Under the pieces are notes generated by a model. It ran no database searches. It was not told the origin of the DNA and saw only the letters and a program-made list of their open reading frames with translations. From NCBI GenBank assembly GCA_036346395.1, contig CM070609.1:50292777-50356776 (forward strand): a stretch of 64,000 nt of DNA. The letters are read 5' to 3'. The position numbers and the translations under genes are program-made. Below, in pieces: positions 32,797 to 45,335 of this stretch. Within the stretch, counting starts at the first letter, position 1, and each line of letters begins with the position of its first letter. The stretch is from Hsuehochloa calcarea. Its lineage: Eukaryota; Streptophyta; Magnoliopsida; Poales; Poaceae.

Positions 32797-35267
32797 ATGG
32801 CAACGGACAAGTATTCCACCAAGCCTCCCGCCTTTGATGGCCCGGATTACCCTTCCGAAGAGCCGAATGGAAACATACATCCGTGCTCGGGGTATGCCAT
32901 CCGCGGAAGGTGAAGGTTAGATTCATTGCTCTCGCCGATGAAAACATCAATATGGGAAACATGCTCGATGTTGAGGCCAATGCAAAGGCAAAGAACATTA
33001 TAATCCAAGGTTTGAGACGAAGCGAGTTTGATCGCATCTCTCATCTTACGCCGGCTTTCGACATCCGGGTGACCTCGACGCTACCATGAGGGCACCACCC
33101 AGATCAAGACGACTCGACAGACCGCCTCAAGCGAGAGTACAACAAGTTTGAAATGCTCACGGCGAGTCCCTTGATGAGTGCTTTGCGCTGCTTTCACAAG
33201 ATCTTGAGTAACCTCCGAGCGGTCGGTCTTACATACCCCGACTCGGACAATGCTCGTCAGATACTCGCAGCTCTTGATTTGCTTGTTTGGGAGATGAAGG
33301 TGACTACCATCAAGGATACCACGGACCTCTCGACCTTGACTCTTGACGACCAGACTCGCGCCTCAAGACTCACGAGATTGACATAGTCTCTCGAAGGTCG
33401 AAGTCACAATGATGGCCTTAGTCACCGATCCCACTCGATCTTCTTCGATTCGCTTATGCGGTTTCTCCCTGGTCGCTCTCGTGACATAACCGATGATCGC
33501 TAGAGCGACTTTATGGATGAGCAACTAGCCCTCCTAGCTCGGAAGTTTTCCCATGCTTTCAAGAGAAGGAGGGATGGAAGAAGAGGAGAACCTGTTATTT
33601 GTTTCGAGTGTGGTGGCCCCAACCACATCCGAGCAAACTGCCGCAAGCTGGGGAAGGGCAAAGGTGACTACGGCGGTCCGAGCAAGAATGACTACATCGA
33701 CAAGAACCGCAACATGAAGCCCTCAAAGACTGCCTCCGGACAAGAAGAAGTTCCGCAACTTTGGGAAGGCCAAGAAGCTCTTTCATCGCGTCCTCACCGC
33801 CTTCGACGACCTCAACTTCAGCGACGTGGAGGGATGGAGCGACGACGAGGGCAAGGATGATCAAGATCCCAAGGATGGTGACGACTTCATCGGCATGTGC
33901 TTCATGGCCAACGGGACCGACGTCAGCGACAGCAAGCTCTACAGCGACTCCGATGAGGTAGGTCCCTCCTACGACCAGCTCAATGATGCATTTCTTAAGG
34001 TAGGAAAGTTTTATGCTAGATCTAGAGTTAGGGTTGGTGATCTTGAGAAGGAAGTAGATAGACAATCACGGGAGCTTACTTCACTTAGATCTGCTTCCTC
34101 CCGTGATGATTGTGATACATGCTGCGGTTTGATTGGTGACATGGAGAAACTAAGGACCTCGCATGATAGTCTGACTTCTAAGCTTGATAAGCTTAAGGTG
34201 GAGAATGCTAGTATGCTTACTGAACTAGAAATGAGTAGGGTAGCGCCTAGTTCATCGACTAGTGTAGAAACTACTTCTTGCACCTCATGTGAGGATAAGG
34301 AGAATGCTTTTAAAGGTCTTTATACCATGTTGCTTGATCTGCCCGAGATTTGTGAAAGCTGTAATAATCTGAAGATGAATCTAAAACAGGCACTACAAAA
34401 TCACCAACTACAAGCTTTCCTTCTTGAGCCTATTGCTTCATGTGTGAACTGTCCCAAACTTATCACGAACTTGAATCTGTCTCCAAACAGTTTCAAGAAT
34501 TAGTTGACAACAATAACAAGTTGGTCAAATTTGCTTCTAAGGACCCTGTTAGCTCACCATGCAGTAACTGTGAAAAACTCAAATATGAATTGATTGTTCT
34601 AAATGAAAAATGTGTGAAGCTAACTAAGGACCTTCTGGAGAAGCAACCATCTGCTTGTAATGTGTGTGCTGGGAAGAATCATGAGGGTTTGGTAGAGACG
34701 CCTAGCGACGTAAACCAACTGGCTAGTAGTAGGATCGTTTCAGAGTCTACCGTGCATGCACAAGCCAATCTTTCCTCTGCTGTTGGTTCTTCTTCTGTTC
34801 TCTTATCCTCTGTTGTCTCTTCTTCCCCCTGCTCTTCTTGCACCTCTCTCTTTCGGGAGTGTCGGTATCTTATGAACACTCTCGAGAGGTTTGTAGGAGG
34901 CAAGAAGAAGCTCAACCTCATTCTAGACCAATCTAAGATTTGCAGATTTAATCAGGGTCTAGGATATGATTTCCATGAGGATATGAGGAAGAATGCACCT
35001 GTCGTGCTCAGAACCATAGCACCAGGTGTGATCAAAACTAAGCCCAGGACTGAGAAAGTCAATTTTAAATCAGCGGGTTTTGTTCAAAGGATCTCTGACA
35101 GCAAGGTGGTTTCACCTCCAGCTTCGTCCTCTCAGAAGGCGAAGTATCATTGCACCTTCTGTCAGAAGGATGGACACTTGTTTGATCATTGCTTCGGGCG
35201 CGCCAAGATCGCGCGTAGAGATCATGTTGAGTCCTTTAGGCGCATCAGTGGTCACCCTGCACCATGA
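32797..35267 (+). pseudogene. C3 gag
   Basis: Gag forms the particle. The start ATG at 32797 follows the primer site and reads MATDKYSTKPPAFDGPDY, the usual Copia Gag opening. Body pieces lie at 33153-33386 and 33513-33860. A CCHC knuckle (CFECGGPNHIRANC) lies at 33600-33641. From 33826 to 35267 follows a long Ser/Lys/Glu-rich, coiled-coil-like region with seven CxxC dyads (near 34111, 34279, 34351, 34441, 34560, 34656 and 34830), then a second CCHC finger (CTFCQKDGHLFDHC) near 35150-35192. At least four frameshifts break it, one at about 34440-34500. Total span (about 2.5 kb) is long for Copia Gag and normal for Sireviruses. Confidence 0.85.
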
Positions 35268-35679
35268 GTGCACTTAAGACTAACATGAGGTCTAGGTTTG
35301 CTACAAATGATGATTTAGGCAAGATCGAGGACTTGGTTTTTCCGAAGTTTTCGATTTTCTTCCTCATGCTCCCTTTGGTCGTGACTTCGTCGCTTTGAGG
35401 GTAGATCTCGGTTTCCCTTCGAGATGGCTACCATGGCGAGATCAAGATGTTGCCGATATTCGACTCGCTCTTCCATAGCAATCGATTCAAAGAATGCCTT
35501 CAAGTCCGCACACGCACCTTCCGCTTGTTGAGTGACAGAGAGCGAGGGTAGATAGAGGTCGGTCTTGCTTGACTACTTCATCCGCTCGACGTGTTACTCA
35601 AGATTGGGTGCCAAAATCACCGCTGATTCACCCCAAGATCGAGACTTTACTGCTGTGACTCAGTTCGCGGGCAGGAAGG

Positions 35680-36237
35680 GAAAGGTTTGGCTTGTAGACT
35701 CGGTTGTTCTCGCCATATGACCGAGATTCTCGCTGGTTTTCTTCCTAGCCCGTGCTCCGTGATGAGATGGTCACCTTTGGAGATGCTTCGTTTGGGCGCG
35801 TCATTGCTAAAGGTAAGGTGCGCATTAATGATTCATTTGTTCTGAAAGATGTTGCCTTAGTAAGTAAGCTGCAGTATAATCTGCTTTCAGTCTCTCAGCT
35901 CACCGATGACGATTTCGAGGTGAGTTTTAAGAAAAACAATTGCAAAATTTTTGATTCTTCTGTAGTCCGGTTTATGGATTTTCGTTATGGGAGGATCTTT
36001 CGTGCTGATTTTTCTGAGTCTTATGGTGATCCTCTCCAGTGTTTAATTACTTATGAATCCCGTGATTTGACCTTCTGGCATAGGAGACTCGGTCATATAG
36101 GCTTTGATCATTTGACCCGAGTTAGCGGCCACGATCTCATTCGTGGTTTGCCGAAACTCAAGATGGTCAAGGATCTAGTTTGCTCTCCATGCCGCAAGAC
36201 GGCAAGATGGTTGCCGCCTCACTCTCCGCGATTCTGA
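35680..36237 (+). pseudogene. C3 protease and pre-integrase region
   Basis: VWLVDS near 35688-35705 is the start of the aspartic protease active site, but the expected DSGCSRHMT is broken by small deletions (35703-35725). The rest of the protease (GKVRINDSFVLKDVALV, NLLSVSQLTDDDFEV) and the pre-integrase motif (FWHRRLGHIGFDHLTRVSG) lie in one 161-codon frame at 35752-36237. The 400 bases before it (35268-35680) are degraded. Confidence 0.8.
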
Positions 36238-37242
36238 TGTAATGATCGATGCACTGTGACAATCGCTCCATATGGATATAGTTGGCCCAGCTCGAGTGCA
36301 GTCAGCAGGAGGGAAGTGGTATGTTCTTGTTGTGGTCGATGACTTCTCGAGGTACTCTTGGGTGTTTTTCTTAGCCTCGAAGGATGAGACGTTTACTCAT
36401 TTTCGTGGTCTTTTTAGTAGGCTTTCTGTTAGCTCTCAGGTGCATTATGAGTAATTCGCAGTGATAATGGCACCGAGTTCAAGAATTCCTACTTTGAGAT
36501 TTTCTGTGGTGAGACAGGTGTAGAGCACCAGTTCTCTTCTCCGCACGCCCCTCAGCAGAATGGCGTTGTGGAGAGGAAGAATCGTACCTTGGTCGAGATG
36601 GCCAGGACAATGCTGAATGAATATTCTACACCTAGGAAGTTTTGGGCTGAGGCTATTGCCACTGCATGCCTTGTTTCAAACAGAGTTTTTCTTAGGGCAC
36701 TCTTGCATCGCACTTCTTATGAGTTGAGATATGGGCAAAAGCCCAGTGTCTCACATTTTCGTGTGTTTGGTTGCAAGTGTTTTATTCTGAAGTCTGGGAA
36801 CCTAGATAAGTTCGAGTCACGATCGTGTGATGGGATCTTTCTGGGTTACTCGACTTCTTCTCGTGCCTATAGAGTATGGAACTACGACTCTAGCAAAATG
36901 GTAGAAACCTGTGAGGTGACCTTCGATGAGGCCAGTCCGGGGACTAGGCCTGATATCTCAGGTTCTCTAGAGCAGTCTGAGTCCATCTTTGTGGACGATA
37001 AGGAAGACGGAGATGAGGGTTGTCTACCCGATCCAGTTCTTCCTCCTCCTCTTGAGGTGCCTTCTTCCACCGCACCTCGAGGAGATCAGCCTTTGCCGTC
37101 TGGTGCTTCCAAAGCTAGTGGCTTTGTCCCTATCTCATCTGCTCATGAGATAGAGGCCACTTCTTCATCTCACCCTGGACCTCCTAGACACATTCAAAAG
37201 GACCATCCTTCAGAGCAGATCATTGGAGATCTTTTTGAGTGA
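36238..37242 (+). pseudogene. C3 integrase
   Basis: Copia integrase. MDIVGPARVQSAGGKWYVLV (36272 on) carries the first Asp. RSDNGTEF (second Asp) follows a one-frame shift at about 36452. The third residue, Glu in QNGVVERKNRT, lies at about 36559-36590, giving the D,D-35-E pattern across two frames. The C-terminal part (36568-37242, 224 codons) has the typical KFWAEAIATACLVSNR and HFRVFGCKCFILK blocks and an acidic/proline linker. All three catalytic residues survive. Confidence 0.88.
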
Positions 37243-38131
37243 GTCACTCGTTCAAAAACTGGCATATCTCTCCTATGTCTCCATTCTGCCTTTGTTGCCT
37301 CATTTGAGCCTAAAGACGTTTGTCATGCTCTTTCTGATGAATCATGGATCAATGCCATGCATGAGGAATTGGAGAACTTTGACAGAAACAAGGTCTGAAC
37401 GCTTGTTGAGCCCCCTCGAGGTCACAATATCATTGGGACCAAGTAGGTTTTCAAGAACAAGCAAAGCGAAGATGGGGTAGTCATTCGAAACAAGGCTAGA
37501 CTGGTAGCTCAGGGTTACTCCCAGGTCGAGGATCTCGATTTTGAGGAGGCTTTTGCCCCTGTAGCCAGACTTGAAGCTATTAGAATATTGCTTGCCTTTG
37601 CAGCTTCTAAGAGTTTCAAGCTTTACCAGATGGACGTCAAGAGTGCCTTTCTCAATGGACTTATTGAGGAAGAAGTCTATGTCAGACAGCCCCCAGGTTT
37701 CAAAATCCCCAAGTACCCTAATCATGTCTTCAAGCTTTCAAAAGCTCTTTATGGACTTAAGCAAGCTCCTCGAGCCTGGTATGAAAGGCTTAAGTCCTAT
37801 CTGTTGAGTCATGATTTTGAAATGGGTAAAATTGACAAGACCTTGTTCATCCGCCGCCTTGGCACCGATCTTCGCTCGTCCAGTTTATGTGGATGACATT
37901 ATCTTTGGCGGCTCCTCGCATGCTCGCCTCCCGCTTTCGGATGTCATGAGCTCAGAATTTGAAATGAGCATGATGGGCGAGTTGAGTTTCTTCCTTGGCC
38001 TCCAAATCAAACAGACTCGGGAGGGTACTTTTCTGCACCAAGGCAAGTACACTCGTGATCTCCTGAGACGCTTTGACATGAGTGATGGCAAGCCGTTGTC
38101 AACTCCAATGGCTTCTACTGACCTCACTTGA
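37243..38131 (+). pseudogene. C3 reverse transcriptase
   Basis: RVT_2-type RT. Blocks in order are [70 protein letters not shown] and [19 protein letters not shown]. The catalytic segment then reads [12 protein letters not shown] after a frameshift near 37880; the tyrosine of YVDD falls at the break. Stop codons replace tryptophans near 37396 and 37444 (TGA/TAG). Otherwise long stretches are intact. Confidence 0.88.
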
Positions 38132-38818
38132 CCTGATGAAGACGGCGAGCCGCTTGATCAAAAGGAGTTCGAAGCATGATAGGCTCTCTCTGTACCTCAC
38201 AGCCACGAGACCGGACATACATTTCTGTGTGTCTTTGCGCTCGGTTTGAGCTTCTCTCTCGTATCTCACCGCCAGCGGTGAAGCGCATCTTCGGTATCTT
38301 CGAGCTACCATTGACTATGGTATCCGTACTCTTCCTCCTCTTGTCTATCTCTTAGAGCCTTCTCCGATGCGATTTCACCGGTCAGAGGATAGATAGGAAG
38401 AGCACCTCGGCACTTGCCAATTCATTGGCACTTCTCTTGTCTCCTCGGTCTTCAAGGCGATCGGTGTTGCATGTCCCATCAGAGGCCGAGCACGTTGTCG
38501 CAACGATTGTTTGTAGCCAAGTGCTTTGATGGTCTCGACCTTGCGGGACTTTGGGTTAGTAATCGATCGTGTTCCACTTTTTGTGATAACACGTCTGCAA
38601 TTTGCATTGCCAAGAACCCAGTGCAACATTCTCGGACCAAGCATATTGATATCAGATATCACTTTCTTCGAGACCATGTAGAGAAGGGTGACATTGTGCT
38701 CCAGTTTGTGGAGAGTGAACACCAGTTGGCTGATATCTTCACCAAGCCGTTGGACAGCTCTCGGTTTTTAGCTCTGCGGGGAGAGCTTGGGGTGGTTTGT
38801 CCTTATGGACTGTTGTGA
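38132..38818 (+). pseudogene. C3 RNase H
   Basis: The C-terminal domain has a degraded first part (38132-38410). It then reads through FCDNTSAICIAKNPVQHSRT, KHIDIRYHFLRDHVEKGDI and QLADIFTKPLD, ending VCPYGLL and a TGA at 38816-38818. The EAEYVA catalytic block is frameshifted near 38480. The stop overlaps the first polypurine tract. Confidence 0.85.
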
Positions 38819-40570
38819 GGGGGAGCTTATGTTTTACTACTGTATTATATTTTAATTATGCTTTTTCTCCTTTTTGGCTGCATTTCATTTAAGTGCTTTG
38901 GGTCTAAGTCCTTCCAGCATAGGTTAGAGTGGTTCTCTTGCCAAGTTGCTTTGTCTGCTAATTCTTATCTTGTGCTTCTAGGATGCTTCTTATTAGCTGT
39001 TTCTCCTCTCTAAGTAGAGCTTACTCACTTCTTATAGGTTCTAGCAAGGGTCGGGCCACCCTTGGGTAGACAGGGACAGTGTTTGCTCCTTAGTGTGTTA
39101 GTTGATCAGCTGATAGTCCTGGAATCATATGGGGTAGATAAAAATCTGTCTGAGCTATAGTATTCTCTATATCTTATCTATGCTCTAAGGACTGCCTTTT
39201 CTGTTTCTCTTTCCAGTTTCTCGATTTTGTTCCTTTGGTTCAGGGGGAGTTCATCTTGGTTCTTCAAGTTCTTAAATTTGTCTTAACTCAACCTGAATTA
39301 ACAAGTGCATCTCATTCTGAAGGGAATCTGGTTTTTCCTGCATTTCATCTTGCATTGTAACATAATTACATGGAGCCTTGTTTATTATCCCTTATGATCT
39401 GTTTTCACGGTTTTACATCTTGCCATGATTTATGCTAAACTGCTAGATTTATCATGACCTTTTATGTGTAGTTTAGTCTTTGCCATGATAAGGTGACTAA
39501 AATTGCTCAACTTGAACTAAAATCTTGTCATGATAGCTCTTGAGACTAGTCTGTTGAAGTTATCCTTTTATGATTCTCGCCATGTCAAGTAGGCTGAGTT
39601 GAGTCCTGAATCTCTATTGAACTTTAGATTAAGCTATGTCAGTTCGTTAAGAAGCATGACTTATCTTTAATCGTAGGTCTAAAAACTTCAAAAGCAAAAA
39701 TGATCTCTTTTGTGCGAAAAAACTGATCTCACCAAATCTTTCTCATGAGACTGCTTGCCATTGCACTAGGCATGAACTCAGGGGGAGCCTTGGATGACCT
39801 AAGATCACTTCCTTAAGTCTGTTGCTTGGAGTGGTCGCATAAGGCTTGGGATCTAGCATATGGTTAAGATTTGAAAAATGGTTGAAGCTTAGGAGGCAGT
39901 TGTGGATGGCACCTAGTCCAGGACTTACTTCACTAAGATAAAGCCATAATTATGTTTCCAGAAAAAGAAACTTGTGCTAAAATTGCTTATCTTCGAACAG
40001 ACCAAGTACTTGATCAAATGAGTCTCTCTTACATCTGGTAGCACTCTAAACTGTTCAATATTATGCTTCTTGGTTCCACTTAGAGTATTTAACATGGCTT
40101 GCATCATCCTTGGATACCTTTAGCTAGACTATAATCTTGGTTTATTTGACTTGCTAAAGAATTGGACCATTTCTCAGATTATGGATTTTCTGTCTTAGCT
40201 ATTCTATACATCAATTGTCATGATCTTGATAGCATTCTTATGTGTTATGGCTTGGTGTAATACTCTAATAGTCATTTTGGATAATCTTCATGGCTCCTAT
40301 TGCTTAAAATGAATATCATATAGTCATTTCCTCTCTTTAAAACTTCTTGATGTGTTTATTGCCAAAAGGGGGAGAAGTTAGTTTGGAGAGAAAAAGTCTT
40401 CTGGAGCTTTGCAGAAAAATTTGCTCTTTCATTTAAAGCTTAAATCGTTCTTCTTTGTCAAACATGGTCTTAATCCTTCTTGTTTCCTAGCTTAGACCGT
40501 GTTTGGTCTTTATCACAAACTCTTCTATATGCTTTTTCGTGTTTGTCAATATACTCATCAAGGGGGAGAT
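38819..40570 (+). other. C3 non-coding 3' region with five polypurine tracts
   Basis: No ORF of note. AGGGGGAG-type tracts occur at 38818-38826, 39242-39249, 39780-39786, 40365-40375 and 40561-40570; the last abuts the 3' LTR and is the functional one by position. A GTGGATGGCACCTAGTCCAGG block near 39903-39925 is shared with C4 and C5. Confidence 0.85.
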
Positions 40571-42159
40571 TGAGAGACCATGTGAGTAGGGTCCCCTTTT
40601 GAGTGATGAGTATTTGACGTTGTGGTGAGAAGTTTGTGATTGAAATCATTGCGTTTGCGCTGCTGCTGGTTTGTTTCTGTAAGTGCGGAACTTCCGGTTC
40701 TGAAAAACGGAACTTCCGATAATCGGAACTTCCGCTTTGGTAAAACGGAACTTCCGATTATCCTGACGTTTGTGTTCTGTTGAGTTAATCGGAACTTCCG
40801 CACCTGGGAACGCGGTATGTCCGATAATACTGACAAGAGTATTCTGCTGTGACGACAATCGGATCTTCCAACCTGGGAGTGCGGACGGTCCGATAATCGG
40901 AACTTCCGCCATGGAAGTGCGGACGGTCCGATAATCGGAACTTCCGCAATGGTAAGTGCGGAACTTCCGATTGTGGGCAGAACTGTGCAGAAAGGCATAG
41001 TTTTGATTTTGAGTTGTGAATTGAGTTGAGTTAAATGCAAATGATGATTCTTTTATCTTGAGCAATGCTATGTGATGTGTTTCTTGTCTGTGCTGATTGC
41101 AGGGCATCGAGGTGGAGTCGTGGCGAGACACCTGGAGACCGGACTAGACGCAGGCGGCGTTGAGGTCAGAACGGTAAAAGTGTGTCGAAGACGGCGTGCA
41201 CTCGAGGCGGTTGCGAGTCGTGAACAACAAGGAATGCGGGAGCTTCCAGAAGGTGTGCGAGGGGCGAAAGGGTCATTTCGCAAAGCGGCACAAGTGGAAG
41301 CGGGCTCCGTTAGGGTTTAGCCGGTATAACGGGTTGGAGACCCGTTAGCCAAGGGCTATAAATAGAGGTGAACCCCTGGTTGATGAGTTAGACTTTTGGT
41401 GAGAGAAAATTAGGGTTAGCTATAGCTAAAGAGCCTTTGGAGAGGTTTTTTTGCTTTTTGAGAGGTTGTTGAGTTGGAGAGGATGAACTGAAATTTGTGT
41501 AATCATTCCTCTGTGCTTTCCTTTGTAATCTTTTGATTCCTATCAATGAAAATCTGAGGTTTTGGTTCTTTGCTTATGCCTCTTTCTTCTCTCTGTTCCT
41601 CTCTTGAATATCTAGGGTTTTGGTGAAACTTTTGATTCGTCTTATGAGATGGCATGAAACTTGATATCTAGAGTCTTATTGATATTGCTAATATATCATC
41701 AAAGTTTCATGAGCCAAGAATCTAAGAATCTTGCTAATTGTGGTTTTTGGTCTTTCTTGCCTAATACTCAAGAAATCCGTTTTTGCTTTGATTAATGGAT
41801 CTTTGTCTGCGATTCTTCTCCATGAGGTCAAGATGTTGTTTAGGATGATGTCCTGTGAGACTTGACCTGAGAAGAGCATTCAAGAGTTAGTATTTCGGAT
41901 TTTTTGGCAAAACCCCGAGCGTATTGTTCTTCGGTCAGGACAATCGGAACTTCCGATTGTCCAAGGCGAAACTACATGCAGCGGAACTTTCGATGAAACC
42001 GGAACTACCGCAGTGCGGAACTACCGCTAGGTATAATCGGAACTTCCGATATCCTACAGAACAGTCCAGTTTTTGGTTAAACCTTTTGGATCTGATTCAC
42101 TTCACGTCTCTTGTGTATCAGAAGTTTTTGGATTGCTGTGTGGACACTTAAGAGGGGAG
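40571..42159 (+). repeat. C3 3' LTR, left part
   Basis: Starts TGAGAGACCATG right after the polypurine tract. Palindrome arrays lie at 40684-40975 and 41940-42050, with TATA at 41356-41365. Interrupted at 42159 by a solo LTR; resumes at 45276. Confidence 0.92.
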
Positions 42160-45100
42160 TGTCGAACCCGGGAACGAAGGATCCCGATTTCTCTGTGTTC
42201 AAACACTAGTCCAGGATTTCCAGTGTACACAGTCACAAAAATGTTATCACAAACATATCCAGCGTATTTATTAATAAGCATAGAGTTTATTACAATTTGG
42301 GCCGGAGGCCAAATAAAACATTAAGCGGAAGCAAAATATAATGGTAAGCCACACGATACGCCACAGGCAATCGTCGGAGGTCGCCGCTAATCGCCCCGCT
42401 GCCTCACCTTCCGGATAGCAGTCTTCTCCTGAATAATAATATTCAGCAAGAGTGAGCACTACAACTGTGCTCGCAAATTACACCCAATACAGAATTTAGA
42501 ATGCATGCATAAGTTATTCAAAGGAAGGTTGTAGGGTTTATTTGCGTAAATCAGCCTTTTTGGTTTAAATATTTGTACTAAGTTTCAAGGCACATTTTTA
42601 TTCCATAGCTAAAATCAGATTTAAAATTGATCATTTTATAGTGGATAACCTCCATAAGAAACATGGTGAAGGATACCCTCCTATCACAAGGCTACCCGCC
42701 CAATTTTACCACAGGGATTAACCATCCTCAAATTATGTCCAAAGTTATTTTAAAACCAAAAACAAATCTAACTTAGAGTGGCTTTGCTCAGCATGTCCAT
42801 GACCGTGGACACGGCTATTCGAATAGATTTACACTCTGCATAGGGGTACAACTTTACCCACACGAGATAATTTACCCGTTATGTCGGCCAATACACGCTT
42901 CCTTAGGCGTGTGACTGGGCAATTATCACAGGGCGTTTCCAATGTATTACCTCAATACCAATATGCCCGCTAAGGTTTCACTTCCATTAGGCTAACCACC
43001 TGCCGAAAGCCCCCTCTTGCGCCAAGTGGGAATAAAGTCTAACCGACACCCACACAACAAAAATGGCATAAACAATAATGAGGTAAGACAAATTATTAAG
43101 CCTGGTTCTGCCCATACAGAACATGTGGTAGTACGATGGAGCTTTTGCAAGATGCGGCTCAAAGACCGGTCCTTAACCTACTTGGGCAACTTTCAATAAA
43201 ACCACGGATCTCGATCCTAACTGACGAGCAGCCTGCATAAACTCCGCACTCCACCAACGGTCCATGTTTGCCCAAGTACAAACCATTTTATTTTATTTTT
43301 ATAATTTTTAAAGATATTTGCAAAAGTCCACCATGACATAACAATGTCATAGGCTTTTTATCAAATTTTGAAGTCTTGGCTAAATTCTCCCAAAATCAAA
43401 TATTTCCTGGCCTAAGCATTTGCTAAGCATATATTTATTTTTAAATTCATTTGACTAAGGTGACAAGGAATTGGTAATACAGTATTCAAATGTGGCTATA
43501 CAAAGGAATTGGAATAATTAAGTATTTAAAACAGGAATTTAAAATAATTAAATACAATTATGCATGCAATAATAATTTAAAATAGAAATTAAATAATTTT
43601 AAATATTGGGGGCAAAATGGTCAATGGTGTAACTTGCCTTGTTCAAAATCTTGGTATTCTACTTCTTCAATAGGGTCAAGCTCTCTGGAGTCGTCAAAAT
43701 CTATACGCGAGAATAATCCAAATTCAAATAGAATTCAAAAGAACTCAACTAAATTCAAATGAAAATACAAATTAACTCCAAATTAAATAATTTTGGTTTA
43801 GTTAGATAGATCTTGATTTTATACAAATTTAGAAATTTGAATCACCTAAATCGGAGTTTGTATGAAGAAATACGAGCTCCTGGAAGTTTAAAACCTAAAT
43901 TAAATCCTAAAATCAGAATTTCTGAATTTCCCGAATTAAATTTCTAAAGGAAATTCCATTTATTGCGCAAGCATGCGTCAGCGGTACTATTCACAGAGAT
44001 TGACAAGTGGGCCCGCACAGTCATGGACTGAGTCCACGGCGCCACCCGAGTCCACGGTGGACTCGGCGCACGCAACAGTGTGAAGGGGGCGGCTGCGCTG
44101 GCGCGCGCGCTGCGCTGGCAGCCACGCGGCTCTGACTTGGCTGCCACGCACGCGAAAACGATGAGGTGGCGCTGAGGTGGCAGAGCCACGTTGGCGCCGG
44201 AGAGGGGAGGCGCTCGGGTTCCAATGGTACCGGCGAACGGCGGCGCGGCGAGCTCCGGTGAGGTGCGCAAAAGAATCAGGGAATGCTACTGAGTGCGATG
44301 CGCTACCTGGCGACGACGAAGGATGGCCGGAGAGTGGTCGGCGACGGTGAGAGGCGAGGAGTTTTGCTTCTTGGCGGGAGGGTGCTCGGTGGCGTTGAGA
44401 GGGGATGGAGGTGCGCACCAGTCCGTGGTGCCGAGGCGGCGGGTGGTGCGGAGGCGGCCGGAGGTTCACCGGTGCGCGGCTAGAGGCGATGGAGCACAGG
44501 CTCGTGAGCGAGAGAGGCCAAATGCGCGCGATTGCGGGGGCGAGGAGGCGAGGAGGCGGGCGAAAGCTTGAGGGAGGAGAGCGCACCCTGCTCCCTTTAT
44601 AGGCGAGGCGAGGCCAGAGATGGAGATCGTGGCGCGAGAATGGCGGCGGCGACGCGCGGAGCGCACGGGCGTTAAGAAGGGGTAAAGATCGGGAATGAGT
44701 GCGGTGGGAGCGGCTGCTTTCACTGCGCTTGATGGCGAGAGAAATGGGGAGTGAATCTCAAATTGAAGAACTCCCGAGGTGCGCAATGGCGGCGGTCGAC
44801 GCCACGCGAGAAGAAAGCGGGAGGGAGACGACGCTGTGGGGCCCACCGCTGCGCGGCGCAGAGAGAGAGGAGAAGGGCGCGGATTGATGTCTACCGTCCG
44901 ATTTCGACGGACGGCCCGCGTTAATCAAGCGGGAAAAAGAATGGGCGAGGCGCAAGACAGAAGGTCGGGCTTCGCCCGATCGCTGCTTAGAATTTTAAAT
45001 TCTTTTTCCAATTTATTTAATCCTAGAAATTCAAATAAGCTTTTGAAAATATTAAATAAAGTCCAAAAATTTTGAGAAAATTCACAGAAATTCTATGAGG

Positions 45101-45270
45101 CATTCTGGATTTAAATAAAATAATTCCAACTTTTAGTTGGTAATAGATTTTGCATATAAATTATTTTAGCTTAAAAATAATTAGGAAAAAGTTTTTTAAA
45201 ATTTCCAGAAAATCCACAAAAATAATTAAAGTCTTATTTTCAACTGAAATTGAAATTTTGGGCTGTTACA
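42160..45270 (-). mobile_element. Solo long LTR (3.1 kb) nested in C3 3' LTR
   Basis: It begins TGTCGAACCCGGG and ends GGGCTGTTACA, flanked by GGGAG at 42155-42159 and 45271-45275. Same family as 17973-21586 (shared AATGCATGCATAAG-like, CCATGACCGTGGACACGGCTA and CTAAGGTTTCACTTCC blocks). A CGCCTATAAA box on the minus strand at 44596-44605 suggests minus orientation. GC-rich core at 43980-44960. The open frames there (up to 199 codons, minus) are compositional and not shared as proteins with the sister LTRs. Confidence 0.9.
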
Positions 45271-45275
45271 GGGAG

Positions 45276-45330
45276 GATCTTAATTTTTAAGGCACTATTT
45301 ACCCCCCTCTGTTGCCATTTCGGTCCTTCA
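45276..45330 (+). repeat. C3 3' LTR, right part
   Basis: The last 55 bases of the 3' LTR, ending CGGTCCTTCA as in the 5' LTR, followed by the GTACT duplicate. Confidence 0.9.
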
Positions 45331-45335
45331 GTACT

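Larger units (their letters stand above)
31111..45330 (+). mobile_element. Full-length Sirevirus-like Copia element C3
   Basis: LTRs of about 1.63 kb (31111-32741 and 40571-45330, the latter interrupted) are flanked by a perfect GTACT duplication (31106-31110 and 45331-45335). Without the nested 3.1 kb LTR the element is about 11.1 kb. Size, long LTRs, primer site, long cysteine-rich coiled-coil Gag with two zinc fingers, several polypurine tracts and palindromic LTR arrays all fit the Sirevirus (Maximus/SIRE) lineage of Copia. No envelope-like ORF is present after pol. Coding regions are frameshifted. Confidence 0.93.

Noticed and set aside
38819..40560. Possible envelope-like ORF in C3
   Set aside because: Some Sireviruses carry one after pol, but the longest frame here is about 60 codons, with no signal or membrane segments.
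43987..44586. A 199-codon minus-strand frame rich in Pro/Ser/Arg
   Set aside because: Inside the GC-rich core of a solo LTR; sister LTRs do not preserve a related protein.
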